A stretch of DNA of 64,000 nt, taken from NCBI GenBank assembly GCA_031553835.1, contig JAVBKX010000038.1:1-64000 (forward strand). The letters run 5' to 3'. Source of the stretch: JAVBKX01 sp031553835. GTDB lineage: Bacteria > Bacteroidota > Bacteroidia > Bacteroidales > Azobacteroidaceae. The position numbers were made by a program, and so were the translations under genes. The notes beneath the pieces were generated by a model. It saw nothing but the letters and a program-made list of their open reading frames with translations. It was not told where the DNA came from and searched no databases. Position 1 is the first letter of the stretch. Each line of letters opens with the position of its first letter. Positions 1-8,161 of this stretch are shown here, piece by piece.

Positions 1-1
1 T

Positions 2-223
2 TTTAACTATCGCAATGGAGGAAACAACGATGAATATTACATTTTGGATGAATTACTCTACAAAGAAAGGTTTACAATTGAAAGAACGAATGCCTGGATG
101 GATAGCTTCAGATCAATTCTTAATCGATTTGATTTGACAATCGCAAGCTGGGAGGCTTTCAATTATATAGCTTTCACTGTGATTTTACTCAAGAAAATTA
201 AACGAATTAAAAAGTCAAGATGA
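2..223 (+). pseudogene. IS transposase, C-terminal part (cut by window edge)
   Basis: The frame is open from base 2 to the TGA at 221-223 and gives 73 residues. They contain YKERFTIERTNAWMDSFR, then LNRFD, a Trp about 12 residues later, and a hydrophobic tail ending in a Lys-rich stretch. This is how DDE transposases of the IS5-like group common in Bacteroidetes end, with the last catalytic Glu in the ERTNAW segment. The 5' part lies outside the window, so whether the element is intact cannot be judged. No clear terminal inverted repeat was found between 223 and 271. The family call rests on motif memory only. Confidence 0.7.
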
Positions 224-270
224 CTTCTCTATAAAAATGTTCAAAATAAATCTATTGATAAAATAAAATT

Positions 271-1446
271 ATGAAGGCAAATAAATTCAAATTAATAGTT
301 GGTCTATTATCATTTTTGTTCCTTTTTGGATGTAATTTTTCTCATAAAGCATCGCAAAATAATGAAGGAATTTACATCCAGTTGCATGGCAAGAAGTATG
401 ACCGTTTGTTTCTGGAAGGTCATTATCTAAAATTTTCAATTCCAAGTGCTTATCCGCAAATAAAATTCGAAGGGCATTCGGAAGATGGGTTTCGTTGGTT
501 TTTTGATATCCCGGATTCAGTTAACCAATCCATGTTATTGTATTATATTAAAACAGATACCTTTCACTATCAAACAAAAACGGATCATCTTATAAAATTG
601 AATGCCGGTTTTGCGAACGATACCATCAAATCGTTTGCTTTTACCTTTGATGATAAGATGCGAATCGTAGATTTATATTATCAGGGTACAAGTAGTCGTC
701 AGGTAGATCAATATGAAGTGGACGATACTTTGTTTTGGAAAGGGCCGATCAGTTTGAATATTGACGACTATGCAGTTGATTTGTCCAATAAGAACGCTGT
801 CGAATTAGAACTTTTGATGAAAACATCAGCCTATACCAATTTTGAACAGTTAGATTCTTTATCAGTAAAATATCCTGATTCTAAATTTCTTATGTCTCAA
901 CTATTGAATTTACGCCAGATGGATAAAGGCGAATTGCAAATCATTTATGATCGTTTTTCAGAGAAAAATCGAACATCCTATTTAGGGCGAAAGATTGCCG
1001 ATTATTTAGCCTTTAATGATTCTGCGTTTGTTTTTAACAATATAAAACTCCAGCATTGGGATGATAGGACAATTCAGGAATATGTAATACAAGATCCGGA
1101 CAAATATACCTTAATAATGTTTTCAGCATCCTGGTGTGGGCCATGTCACAGCCGAATTCCTCTGTTGAAAGAAATATATCATGAGAAGCCCAGTCAATTG
1201 GATATGGTTTATATTTCTATCGATGATTGTCGAACACTTTCCTGGTGGTCGGAATTAATGAAGAAAGAGCAAATTCCCTGGCGAAGCCTCGTTTTTCCAA
1301 ATGATGAAATGCTTCTTTCGGTGATAGGTCATTATATACACATGGGAATTCCTGATTTTATCCTGGTCTCTCCGGGTGGCAAAGCGAAGAAAATTGATCT
1401 TTTAACACAGGATGATAAGATGAAATTGTACGAAATGATAAATTAA
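271..1446 (+). CDS. TlpA-like thioredoxin-fold lipoprotein
   Basis: A 391-residue exported protein. The N-terminus is a lipoprotein signal ending in LFGC (Cys about residue 21). The N-terminal two thirds are a poorly conserved domain of the type often placed before thioredoxin modules in Bacteroidetes. The C-terminal part is a TlpA/AhpC-like thioredoxin fold with SASWCGPC, active site CGPC at residues 289-292, and the cis-Pro region in MGIPDF. Likely role: thiol-disulfide exchange or reduction at the periplasmic face of a membrane. The next gene starts 9 bases after its stop and encodes a second protein of the same architecture, so the two are probably co-transcribed. No TAnnTTTG promoter was seen just upstream. 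The specific substrate is unknown. Confidence 0.82.
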   Translation: MKANKFKLIVGLLSFLFLFGCNFSHKASQNNEGIYIQLHGKKYDRLFLEGHYLKFSIPSAYPQIKFEGHSEDGFRWFFDIPDSVNQSMLLYYIKTDTFHYQTKTDHLIKLNAGFANDTIKSFAFTFDDKMRIVDLYYQGTSSRQVDQYEVDDTLFWKGPISLNIDDYAVDLSNKNAVELELLMKTSAYTNFEQLDSLSVKYPDSKFLMSQLLNLRQMDKGELQIIYDRFSEKNRTSYLGRKIADYLAFNDSAFVFNNIKLQHWDDRTIQEYVIQDPDKYTLIMFSASWCGPCHSRIPLLKEIYHEKPSQLDMVYISIDDCRTLSWWSELMKKEQIPWRSLVFPNDEMLLSVIGHYIHMGIPDFILVSPGGKAKKIDLLTQDDKMKLYEMIN

Positions 1447-1455
1447 AATCTATAT

Positions 1456-2988
1456 ATGACTAATTTAAGAAAACTGTTGATAATTATTCTTTGTGTGTTG
1501 CCATTCTCTTGCAAACAAGAAAATCAAAATCCGGCCATTAAATGGGGTATGGCTCATGTGTCAGGTAAAATTGTTAACTTCAAAAAAGACGGGACTCATG
1601 AGAAGACAATCCTTTGCTTATCTTACCCCAACCCGGTAACAGCTGAGATGAATCGAGTTGAAACGTATTTGAATGATGATGGAAGTTTCAGGTTTGATGC
1701 ACCTTTGGAATGTCATGTTATGTTAGGAGGCCTGAGTGCAAGGACAGAAATATTAGAGTCAAAAGTTTTGTTAATCGAGTTGTCAAATAATAAAGAAACC
1801 GTAATCGACATTGTATGTAATGAGGATGGAACCTTGTCTGTAAAGACCAATATCTCGTCAGACATTACGCCTTATGACAGGGTCAATTGGTGGGATAAAT
1901 ATTATTTGATGCACATGCCTCTTGAGGGTGGTCAAGAGGGAAAGATACCTCAGGTTTATAAATTATCTCCTGACGACTATCCCCGGGAAGCTATAACTCA
2001 TGGATTAAAAAGAAGATTGGCCAGAGTGGAGGCAGATACGACACTTTCTCAGGGAATAAAAATGTTTCTCCAGAATAATTTCAGATTGTATTATGTCAAT
2101 GATGTGCTTTTAGAATATAAAGCTACTATGCTCCGAAATTATGAATTGACCAGATCTTCGGAAGAGCCGGAGGAATTCATGCCGCAAGAACCGTCATTGT
2201 CATACTACACATTTCTTAAGGAATTTGATTTGAATAATCCGCAGTATTTATATGTACCGGAGTATTTTATGATACTCGACAAAATTCTGTCCAATAAAAC
2301 CATAAATCTTCCAGCTATTGGGGAAACTCCTATCGATGCATGGTTGAAAGAAGCGAAAGGTATTCTTTCCGATCTGACAGGTTTGCATGCCGGTTTGTTT
2401 TACGAAATGTTGGTTGCCCATGCATATATTAAACAGTTTCAGGACGAAGTCAAACCTCTATCCGACAAACAAAAAGAAAATATTGGTAATTATCGTTTTG
2501 AAAATGAGGATATTGTGGAAATTATCTTGGCAAGGAATGAAAAAATCATTGCTTTAACTGCAACCAAACGACCTGTCATTGTGCATCAAACTCCGGTTGT
2601 TCCTAAAGAAAAACTCATGGAGTCTATCCTTTCCCAATATAAAGGAAAAGCAGTAGTAGTTGATTTTTGGGCTACCTGGTGCCAGCCTTGTTTGGCTAAT
2701 ATGAAAGATTACAGCGATACAAAAGATTCATTTTCTGAAAAAGATGTCGCATTTGTTTATATTTCCTCCTCTTCTTCTCCCTGGGATCTGTGGGAAGAAA
2801 AAATCCGGACAATTCGCGGCGACCATTATTATCTGACTCAGGAAGAATGGGAATTCCTAATGGATAGTTTTGATTTTACAGGCATTCCCACTTATCTTTT
2901 TTTTGATGTAAAAGGAGATTTAAAAGAGAAACATACAGGAATGGTCAATCAGTCTGCCATGCAACAGAGCATCGAAAATTTGTTTTAA
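1456..2988 (+). CDS. TlpA-like thioredoxin-fold lipoprotein, second of pair
   Basis: A 510-residue lipoprotein (signal peptide with PFSC, Cys about residue 19). A long N-terminal region of about 360 residues has no motif I recognise. A thioredoxin domain of the TlpA/ResA type follows, with VVVDFWATWCQPC (active site CQPC at 409-412) and a cis-Pro loop in FTGIPTY near the end. The Gln in CxPC differs from the Gly of its neighbour and should alter the redox potential. It lies 9 bases after the preceding thioredoxin lipoprotein, so an operon is likely. Similar tandem pairs in Bacteroidetes are thought to work on cell-envelope disulfides; that role is inferred here. Confidence 0.82.
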   Translation: MTNLRKLLIIILCVLPFSCKQENQNPAIKWGMAHVSGKIVNFKKDGTHEKTILCLSYPNPVTAEMNRVETYLNDDGSFRFDAPLECHVMLGGLSARTEILESKVLLIELSNNKETVIDIVCNEDGTLSVKTNISSDITPYDRVNWWDKYYLMHMPLEGGQEGKIPQVYKLSPDDYPREAITHGLKRRLARVEADTTLSQGIKMFLQNNFRLYYVNDVLLEYKATMLRNYELTRSSEEPEEFMPQEPSLSYYTFLKEFDLNNPQYLYVPEYFMILDKILSNKTINLPAIGETPIDAWLKEAKGILSDLTGLHAGLFYEMLVAHAYIKQFQDEVKPLSDKQKENIGNYRFENEDIVEIILARNEKIIALTATKRPVIVHQTPVVPKEKLMESILSQYKGKAVVVDFWATWCQPCLANMKDYSDTKDSFSEKDVAFVYISSSSSPWDLWEEKIRTIRGDHYYLTQEEWEFLMDSFDFTGIPTYLFFDVKGDLKEKHTGMVNQSAMQQSIENLF

Positions 2989-3165
2989 TATTACATCATC
3001 CAGGCTACAAAGAGATGAGTGTGAATATTTTTTTTCGGATAGCGACCAAGGGTAGGAAACTATACATCTTCCAACTGTTAAACATTTATACAAAATACGA
3101 TTTTTGTATTTGGTGTTTTGAAATTCAAAACGTTTATGCTGTATTTGTATCAAATAAATAAACGA

Positions 3166-3471
3166 ATGAGAATTAATGACAATACATCTCAAACAGATAA
3201 GAATTATATTGAACTGGATTTTCTTACTGATTTGGTTGTAGCTTATGAAAAAGAACATTTTCCGATTGGAAAACCATCTTTGACGGATGTTCTTAAATCT
3301 CGTATGCATGAAATGAATTTGACTCAAAAAATATTAGCTGAAATACTTGGAATAAGTGCTCCCAGAGTAAGTGAATATCTTACAGGAAAATCCGAACCTA
3401 CATTGCAGGTAGCCCGTAAGATGCATAAAAAATTGAATATTGACTCCGATATTATTCTTGGAGCAATATGA
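3166..3471 (+). CDS. HigA/Xre-type antitoxin-like transcription regulator
   Basis: About 101 residues from the ATG at 3166. Longer starts exist in frame (TTG 3118, ATG 3136) but add unfamiliar residues. The layout is that of HigA-type antitoxins: an N-terminal segment with DLVVAYEKEHFPIG, then a helix-turn-helix (LTQKILAEILGISAPRVSEYLTGKS, about residues 48-70) and a C-terminal helix ending in NIDSDIILG. In this family the protein binds its own promoter and neutralises a HigB-type mRNA-cleaving toxin encoded next to it. No toxin reading frame was found in the 177 bases upstream, and kbl lies downstream, so it looks like an orphan. It could be a domesticated regulator. Confidence 0.75.
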   Translation: MRINDNTSQTDKNYIELDFLTDLVVAYEKEHFPIGKPSLTDVLKSRMHEMNLTQKILAEILGISAPRVSEYLTGKSEPTLQVARKMHKKLNIDSDIILGAI

Positions 3472-3480
3472 TTTGTTCCT

Positions 3481-3556
3481 GTCGTATTTTGTTTCTAAGC
3501 AAAATAAAATACGACATGGGGGCGAAACCGCAAAATCGGGAGTAGCCCTTTTTTTT
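3481..3556 (+). terminator. Two consecutive hairpins with T-run, probable terminator
   Basis: The first hairpin has arms GTCGTATTTT (3481-3490) and AAAATACGAC (3506-3515). A second, smaller nested stem pairs GGGC (about 3519-3523) with GCCC (3545-3548), with CCG/CGG inside, and is followed directly by eight T at 3549-3556. It lies between the HigA-like gene and the kbl promoter, so it most likely ends the upstream transcript. Confidence 0.6.
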
Positions 3557-3592
3557 ATTAATATTTTAGTCGGTCAGTAGTGAAATTTTATA

Positions 3593-3600
3593 TAATTTTG
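3593..3600 (+). promoter_or_regulatory. -7 element upstream of kbl
   Basis: TAATTTTG matches the Bacteroidetes -7 consensus TAnnTTTG and sits 17 bases before the kbl ATG. No clear TTTG -33 box is visible, only an AT-rich stretch. The leader would be very short. Confidence 0.5.
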
Positions 3601-3617
3601 TCAAAAAAAGAAAAGTT

Positions 3618-4811
3618 ATGGCTGCTTATCCTGATTTTCAACAGCATTTACAGGAAGAATTGGCTTCTATCCAACAATCCGGCCTCTATAAAAATGAACG
3701 GATTATTATTTCTTCGCAAGATGCGCATATCCGGATCAGTACCGGACAGGAAGTACTGAATTTTTGCGCTAATAATTACTTAGGGTTATCAAATAATCAG
3801 GAATTAATTGCAGCCGCCAAACAGGCGCTGGATACGCACGGATACGGAATGTCGTCGGTTCGCTTCATTTGCGGCACGCAGGATCTGCATAAAAAATTAG
3901 AAGAAAAAATCGCCCGATTTTTCGGTACGGAAGATACGATTTTGTATGCGGCTTGCTTTGATGCCAATGGCGGAGTGTTTGAACCGCTGTTGAATGAACA
4001 GGATGCCATCATTTCCGATGCATTGAATCATGCTTCCATTATCGATGGAGTCAGGCTGTGTAAAGCCGTTCGTTATCGCTATGCCAATGCTGATATGGAA
4101 GATTTGGAAAAACAATTGATACTGGCGCAAGCACAACGATTCAGGTTAATTGTAACCGATGGCGTTTTTTCGATGGATGGCAATGTGGCGCCATTGGATC
4201 GCATTTATGAGTTAGCGCAACGCTATAATGCTATGGTAATGGTCGATGAATCGCATTCGGCAGGAGTAGTGGGAAAGACTGGACGAGGCATTACCGAGCA
4301 ATTCAATTTACGAGGTGCAGTGGAAATAATTACAGGAACATTGGGGAAAGCATTTGGCGGCGCTATCGGCGGATTCACTACCGGTAAAAAAGAAGTGATC
4401 GATATGTTGCGCCAACGTTCACGTCCGTATCTGTTTTCCAATTCCCTTCCGCCCGCAGTGGTCGCCGCCGGTATCAGGATGTTTGAAATTATGGACGAAA
4501 CCACGGCATTGCAAGATCAGCTGCATCGGAATACCGAATACTTTGTTTCAAAAATTAAAGCTGCCGGTTTTGATGTAAAGCCAACACAATCGGCCATTTG
4601 CGCTGTCATGCTGTACGATGCAAAATTGTCGCAGGAGATGGCCGCCCGTTTGCTCGACGAAGGCATTTATGTTACCGGATTTTATTATCCGGTGGTACCG
4701 CAGGGACAGGCACGTATCCGTGTGCAGATTTCAGCGGCTCACCGGCAAGTTGATTTAGATAAATGTATCGCTGCATTTACTAAAATTGGAAAAGAACTGA
4801 ATGTGATTTAG
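3618..4811 (+). CDS. kbl: Glycine C-acetyltransferase (2-amino-3-ketobutyrate CoA ligase)
   Basis: A 397-residue, PLP-dependent alpha-oxoamine synthase fold enzyme that cleaves 2-amino-3-oxobutyrate with CoA to glycine and acetyl-CoA. Visible signatures are NNYLGLS near the N-terminus, YGMSSVRFICGTQDLHK, the DESHSAGVVG segment (PLP-ring Asp) and the Schiff-base Lys in GTLGKAFGG (K244). Length and C-terminal PQGQARIRVQISA fit KBL better than the paralogues KAPA synthase or serine palmitoyltransferase. The next gene is an SDR-type threonine dehydrogenase, which makes the substrate, so the pair forms a threonine-to-glycine route in the cytosol. Confidence 0.93.
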   Translation: MAAYPDFQQHLQEELASIQQSGLYKNERIIISSQDAHIRISTGQEVLNFCANNYLGLSNNQELIAAAKQALDTHGYGMSSVRFICGTQDLHKKLEEKIARFFGTEDTILYAACFDANGGVFEPLLNEQDAIISDALNHASIIDGVRLCKAVRYRYANADMEDLEKQLILAQAQRFRLIVTDGVFSMDGNVAPLDRIYELAQRYNAMVMVDESHSAGVVGKTGRGITEQFNLRGAVEIITGTLGKAFGGAIGGFTTGKKEVIDMLRQRSRPYLFSNSLPPAVVAAGIRMFEIMDETTALQDQLHRNTEYFVSKIKAAGFDVKPTQSAICAVMLYDAKLSQEMAARLLDEGIYVTGFYYPVVPQGQARIRVQISAAHRQVDLDKCIAAFTKIGKELNVI

Positions 4812-4856
4812 TATAAAGAGCAGTGAAGATAAAAAGATAAAAAGACAAACACAAAA

Positions 4857-4900
4857 ACGCGAAGATATAAAGAAAATATAAAAACTTTATATCTTCGCGT
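4857..4900. terminator. Perfect 16-bp inverted repeat between kbl and tdh
   Basis: The arms ACGCGAAGATATAAAG (4857-4872) and CTTTATATCTTCGCGT (4885-4900) are perfectly complementary around a 12-base A-rich loop. The distal arm is followed by CTTTATATTTC, a weak T-rich tail. It could act as a terminator or RNA-stabilising stem inside the threonine operon. The ACGCGAAG core recurs in the hairpin at 13646-13702. Confidence 0.55.
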
Positions 4901-4923
4901 CTTTATATTTCAATTATTTGTGT

Positions 4924-5877
4924 ATGAAAAAAATCTTAATCGTTGGCAGTACCGGTCAAATCGGATCGGAATTGAGTGTCAAACTTCGTTCTGTCTATGG
5001 CGCAGATAATGTGATCTGTGGGTATTATGCACCTCCCTTTCCTGAAAATTTCTTTGAATCAGGACCGGCTGTTCCTATCAATGCAATGAATATTGAACAA
5101 ATTGCCGAAGCTGTCAGGAAATATCATATTGATACCATTTATAATTTAGCAGCTATCTTATCGGCCACTGCCGAAAAAAATCCTAAGTTAGGATGGGATG
5201 TGGGAGTAAGCAGCATGATGAACTGTCTGGATGTAGCGCGGGAATTAGGATGTGCAGTGTTTACCCCCAGTTCGATCGGCGCTTTTGGACCGGAAACTCC
5301 CAAAAATCATACCCCCCAGGATACGATTCAGCGACCTCAAACCGTGTATGGAATTACTAAAGTGATTGGCGAGTTAGTCAGCGATTATTATTTTCACCGT
5401 TGGGGGGTAGATACCCGTTCCGTCCGTTTCCCCGGTATTATTTCCAATGTGACACTGCCCGGCGGCGGAACAACAGATTATGCCGTCGAAATTTTTTATA
5501 AAGCAGTGCAAGGGGAAAAATTTACTTGTCCGCTTCGTGCCGGTACATTTATGGATATGATGTATATGCCGGATGCTTTGAATGCGGCTATTCAACTGAT
5601 GGAAGCCGATCCGGAACGGTTAATCCACCGGAATTCATTCAATGTCACTGCCATGAGCTTTGATCCGGAAATGCTTTTTCAATCGATTAAAAAATACATT
5701 CCAACTGTTACAATGGAATATGATATTGATCCGTTGAAACAAGCGATTGCTGATTCCTGGCCCAATTCCTTAGACGATTCCTGCGCACGGGAAGAATGGG
5801 ATTGGAAACCCGGATATGATTTGGAAAAAATGACGAAGGATATGATTAAGATTTTATCGGAACGAAATTTAAAGTAA
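4924..5877 (+). CDS. L-threonine 3-dehydrogenase, SDR/epimerase type
   Basis: 317 residues from the ATG at 4924; the in-frame TTG at 4918 is a worse start because MKKILIVGSTGQIG then begins the Rossmann fold properly. Extended short-chain dehydrogenase: NAD-binding GSTGQIG at 7-13, the substrate loop SSIGAFGPETP, catalytic YGITK (Y142, K146), and the C-terminal WDWKPGYDLEKM typical of UDP-glucose-epimerase relatives. Bacterial members beside kbl are NAD-dependent threonine dehydrogenases that oxidise threonine to 2-amino-3-oxobutyrate. The kbl gene immediately upstream supports that over a sugar epimerase. Only the hairpin spacer separates the two genes. Confidence 0.85.
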   Translation: MKKILIVGSTGQIGSELSVKLRSVYGADNVICGYYAPPFPENFFESGPAVPINAMNIEQIAEAVRKYHIDTIYNLAAILSATAEKNPKLGWDVGVSSMMNCLDVARELGCAVFTPSSIGAFGPETPKNHTPQDTIQRPQTVYGITKVIGELVSDYYFHRWGVDTRSVRFPGIISNVTLPGGGTTDYAVEIFYKAVQGEKFTCPLRAGTFMDMMYMPDALNAAIQLMEADPERLIHRNSFNVTAMSFDPEMLFQSIKKYIPTVTMEYDIDPLKQAIADSWPNSLDDSCAREEWDWKPGYDLEKMTKDMIKILSERNLK

Positions 5878-5945
5878 TTGCATGATCATGTTCCTGTATT
5901 TTTATCAAAAAGTAAGTGTTTTTCCTAATAAACCCGGCTTGCCTT

Positions 5946-5975
5946 TTTGTTTTTTTGTCGGATTTACTATCTTTG
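5946..5975 (+). promoter_or_regulatory. Promoter of the ATP synthase operon
   Basis: The -33 box TTTG at 5946-5949 and -7 box TATCTTTG at 5968-5975 are separated by 18 bases, a full match to the Bacteroidetes housekeeping consensus. The atpD ATG follows 28 bases downstream. The spacing is identical to the tRNA-Leu promoter in this window. Confidence 0.8.
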
Positions 5976-6003
5976 TCTCCTAATTAAATAAATTTTTATA
6001 ATC

Positions 6004-7500
6004 ATGTCTATACAATACGGGCGTATCTCCCAGGTCATCGGGCCGGTGGTGGATGTGGCTTACGAAACGGGAGGTCTTGCGCTCCCTCGTATCAGGGAAG
6101 CGTTGACAGTGAATCGCCCCGATGGAAGTATTTTAGTGTTGGAAGTACAGCAACATATCGGAGAAAATACACTACGAACTGTTGCCATGGATTCTACCGA
6201 CGGTCTTTGCCGTGGAATGCGGGTGGAAACGACCGGCGCGCCTATTTCAATGCCGATTGGCGATCAGGTAAAAGGGCGTTTGCTGAATGTCATTGGAAAT
6301 ACGATTGATGGCATGACTCCGTTAAGTCGTGACGTTGCTTCCCCGATTCACCGCGATCCTCCAAAATTTGAAGACCTTTCTACTTCGACCGAAGTGTTGT
6401 TTACCGGAATTAAAGTAATTGATTTGCTGGCTCCCTATGTAAAAGGAGGTAAGATCGGGTTATTCGGAGGAGCAGGAGTAGGAAAAACAGTATTGATCAT
6501 GGAGTTGATCAATAATATTGCAAAAAAACACAATGGATTTTCTGTTTTTGCAGGAGTAGGAGAGCGTACCCGCGAGGGGAATGACTTACTTCGTGAAATG
6601 ATCGAATCCGGTGTTATCAAATATGGAAAAGAATTTAAAGAAGGAATGGACAGGGGCGAATGGGATTTGTCTAAAATCGATTATGATGAATTGGCCAAAT
6701 CGCAGGCGACTTTAGTATTCGGACAAATGAATGAACCTCCCGGAGCACGTTCTTCCGTGGCTTTGTCGGGTTTGACGATTGCGGAGTCTTTCCGCGATAT
6801 GGGCGGCGGCGGACGAGACATTCTTTTCTTTATCGACAATATTTTCCGGTTTACTCAGGCAGGCTCGGAGGTTTCAGCCTTGTTGGGGCGGATGCCTTCG
6901 GCTGTAGGTTACCAACCCACGCTGGCATCGGAAATGGGATTGATGCAGGAACGGATTACATCGACTAAAAATGGTTCAATTACCTCTGTTCAGGCAGTTT
7001 ATGTTCCTGCGGATGATTTAACCGACCCGGCTCCGGCCACTACTTTCTCCCACCTGGATGCTACTACCGTATTAAGTCGTAAAATCTCGGAATTGGGAAT
7101 TTATCCGGCCGTAGATCCGCTGGATTCCAATTCACGGATTCTTGACCCGAATATTGTCGGACAAGAGCACTATGATACCGCCCAACGAGTGATTCAATTG
7201 TTGCAACGCTATAAAGAATTGCAGGATATTATTGCCATTTTGGGTATGGAAGAACTTTCCGACGAAGATAAATTAGTAGTGAACCGCGCTCGTCGCGCCC
7301 AACGGTTCCTTTCTCAACCCTTTTTCATGGCGGAAGCGTTTTCGGGAGTTCCGGGTGTGATGGTTTCGATTGAAGATACCATTGAAGGATTTTTGCAAAT
7401 CATGGACGGAAAAGTAGATAATTTACCGGAACAAGCATTCTTGAATGTAGGTACTATTGCCGATGCGAAAGCAAAGGCTGTCCGGTTAACTGCACAATAA
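6004..7500 (+). CDS. atpD: F1F0 ATP synthase subunit beta
   Basis: A 498-residue catalytic F1 subunit. The Walker A motif GGAGVGKT occupies residues 155-162, the catalytic GERTREGNDL segment follows, and the Walker B strand is ILFFIDNIFR. The ALLGRMPSAVGYQPTLA signature is present. It is the first gene of the operon behind a strong promoter; in Bacteroidales the beta and epsilon genes lead the cluster, unlike the proteobacterial order. The protein forms the alpha3beta3 hexamer that makes ATP on the cytosolic side of the inner membrane. Confidence 0.97.
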   Translation: MSIQYGRISQVIGPVVDVAYETGGLALPRIREALTVNRPDGSILVLEVQQHIGENTLRTVAMDSTDGLCRGMRVETTGAPISMPIGDQVKGRLLNVIGNTIDGMTPLSRDVASPIHRDPPKFEDLSTSTEVLFTGIKVIDLLAPYVKGGKIGLFGGAGVGKTVLIMELINNIAKKHNGFSVFAGVGERTREGNDLLREMIESGVIKYGKEFKEGMDRGEWDLSKIDYDELAKSQATLVFGQMNEPPGARSSVALSGLTIAESFRDMGGGGRDILFFIDNIFRFTQAGSEVSALLGRMPSAVGYQPTLASEMGLMQERITSTKNGSITSVQAVYVPADDLTDPAPATTFSHLDATTVLSRKISELGIYPAVDPLDSNSRILDPNIVGQEHYDTAQRVIQLLQRYKELQDIIAILGMEELSDEDKLVVNRARRAQRFLSQPFFMAEAFSGVPGVMVSIEDTIEGFLQIMDGKVDNLPEQAFLNVGTIADAKAKAVRLTAQ

Positions 7501-7512
7501 GGATCAGTAGTG

Positions 7513-7764
7513 ATGAAATTAGAGATAATATCACCCGAAACAACGCTATTTTCAGGAGAAGTCGAGTTAGTTGTGCTTCCCGGAATGGCCGGAAGTTTTA
7601 CCGTCCTCGACAAACATGCACCGATCATTTCCGGTTTGCAGAAAGGCAGCTTACGATACCGGATCAATGGAAAAGACCATGAACTATCTATTAGCGGCGG
7701 TTTTGTGGAAGTGAAAAACAATATCCTTTCCGTCTGTATTGATGGCCTCTCCGATACAAAATAA
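7513..7764 (+). CDS. atpC: F1F0 ATP synthase subunit epsilon, short form
   Basis: 83 residues from the ATG at 7513; a GTG at 7510 is directly in front. It contains only the N-terminal beta-sandwich (MKLEIISPETTLFSGEV, LPGMAGSFTVLDKHAPII, GGFVEV). The C-terminal two-helix inhibitory domain of the E. coli protein (about 138 residues) is missing, as in other Bacteroidetes. It links gamma to the c-ring in the rotor. It lies 12 bases after atpD, in the same operon. Confidence 0.93.
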   Translation: MKLEIISPETTLFSGEVELVVLPGMAGSFTVLDKHAPIISGLQKGSLRYRINGKDHELSISGGFVEVKNNILSVCIDGLSDTK

Positions 7765-7771
7765 GACCGGG

Positions 7772-8161
7772 ATGAAACAGTGGATGAAAGCGATGTTGCT
7801 CTTGGTGCTCCTATTATGCGGCCTCACGCTGTTCCTGTATGTTATATTTTTTTATGTGATTGGAAAAGAATATTATCCGATCTTTTTGCCCGCGGTGGCT
7901 TTATTTTATTTGTTGGAGAGTTTGTTTTTTTGCTTCATTCTATATGATGCCGATAAAAAAGGAAATGATATTTCTTTGAAAAAAACAATCACATTGCGTA
8001 TTGTCAGAGTAGTCGGCAGTATTGCATTACTTACAGCCGGCGCTTTAGTTGATAAAGCTCATATTTTTTCCATTGCCGCCGTTGTTGCAGTGTATTATCT
8101 CACCTTCCTCATTATGGAAAGCAAGATAATAATTGACATAAATAAACGAAATTCAAAATAA
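7772..8161 (+). CDS. Small membrane protein of the ATP synthase operon (AtpI-like position)
   Basis: 129 residues from ATG 7772; an ATG at 7742 would overlap atpC by 23 bases. Four hydrophobic segments are visible (LLLVLLLCGLTLFLYVIFFYVI, FLPAVALFYLLESLFFCFIL, VVGSIALLTAGAL, IAAVVAVYYLTFLIM). It sits between atpC and atpB, where other bacteria carry atpI, a helper for c-ring assembly or Mg2+ uptake, but the sequence does not clearly match AtpI. Its stop codon overlaps the atpB start by one base (TAATG), which suggests translational coupling. Confidence 0.75.
   Translation: MKQWMKAMLLLVLLLCGLTLFLYVIFFYVIGKEYYPIFLPAVALFYLLESLFFCFILYDADKKGNDISLKKTITLRIVRVVGSIALLTAGALVDKAHIFSIAAVVAVYYLTFLIMESKIIIDINKRNSK

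Noticed and set aside
2989..3165. A HigB toxin gene upstream of the HigA-like antitoxin
   Set aside because: All three forward frames were read here; none resembles a RelE/HigB-type protein, and the minus-strand open frame is a shadow of the genes around it.
3118..3165. Longer HigA-like start at TTG 3118 or ATG 3136
   Set aside because: The added residues do not match the family; ATG 3166 gives a typical N-terminus length.
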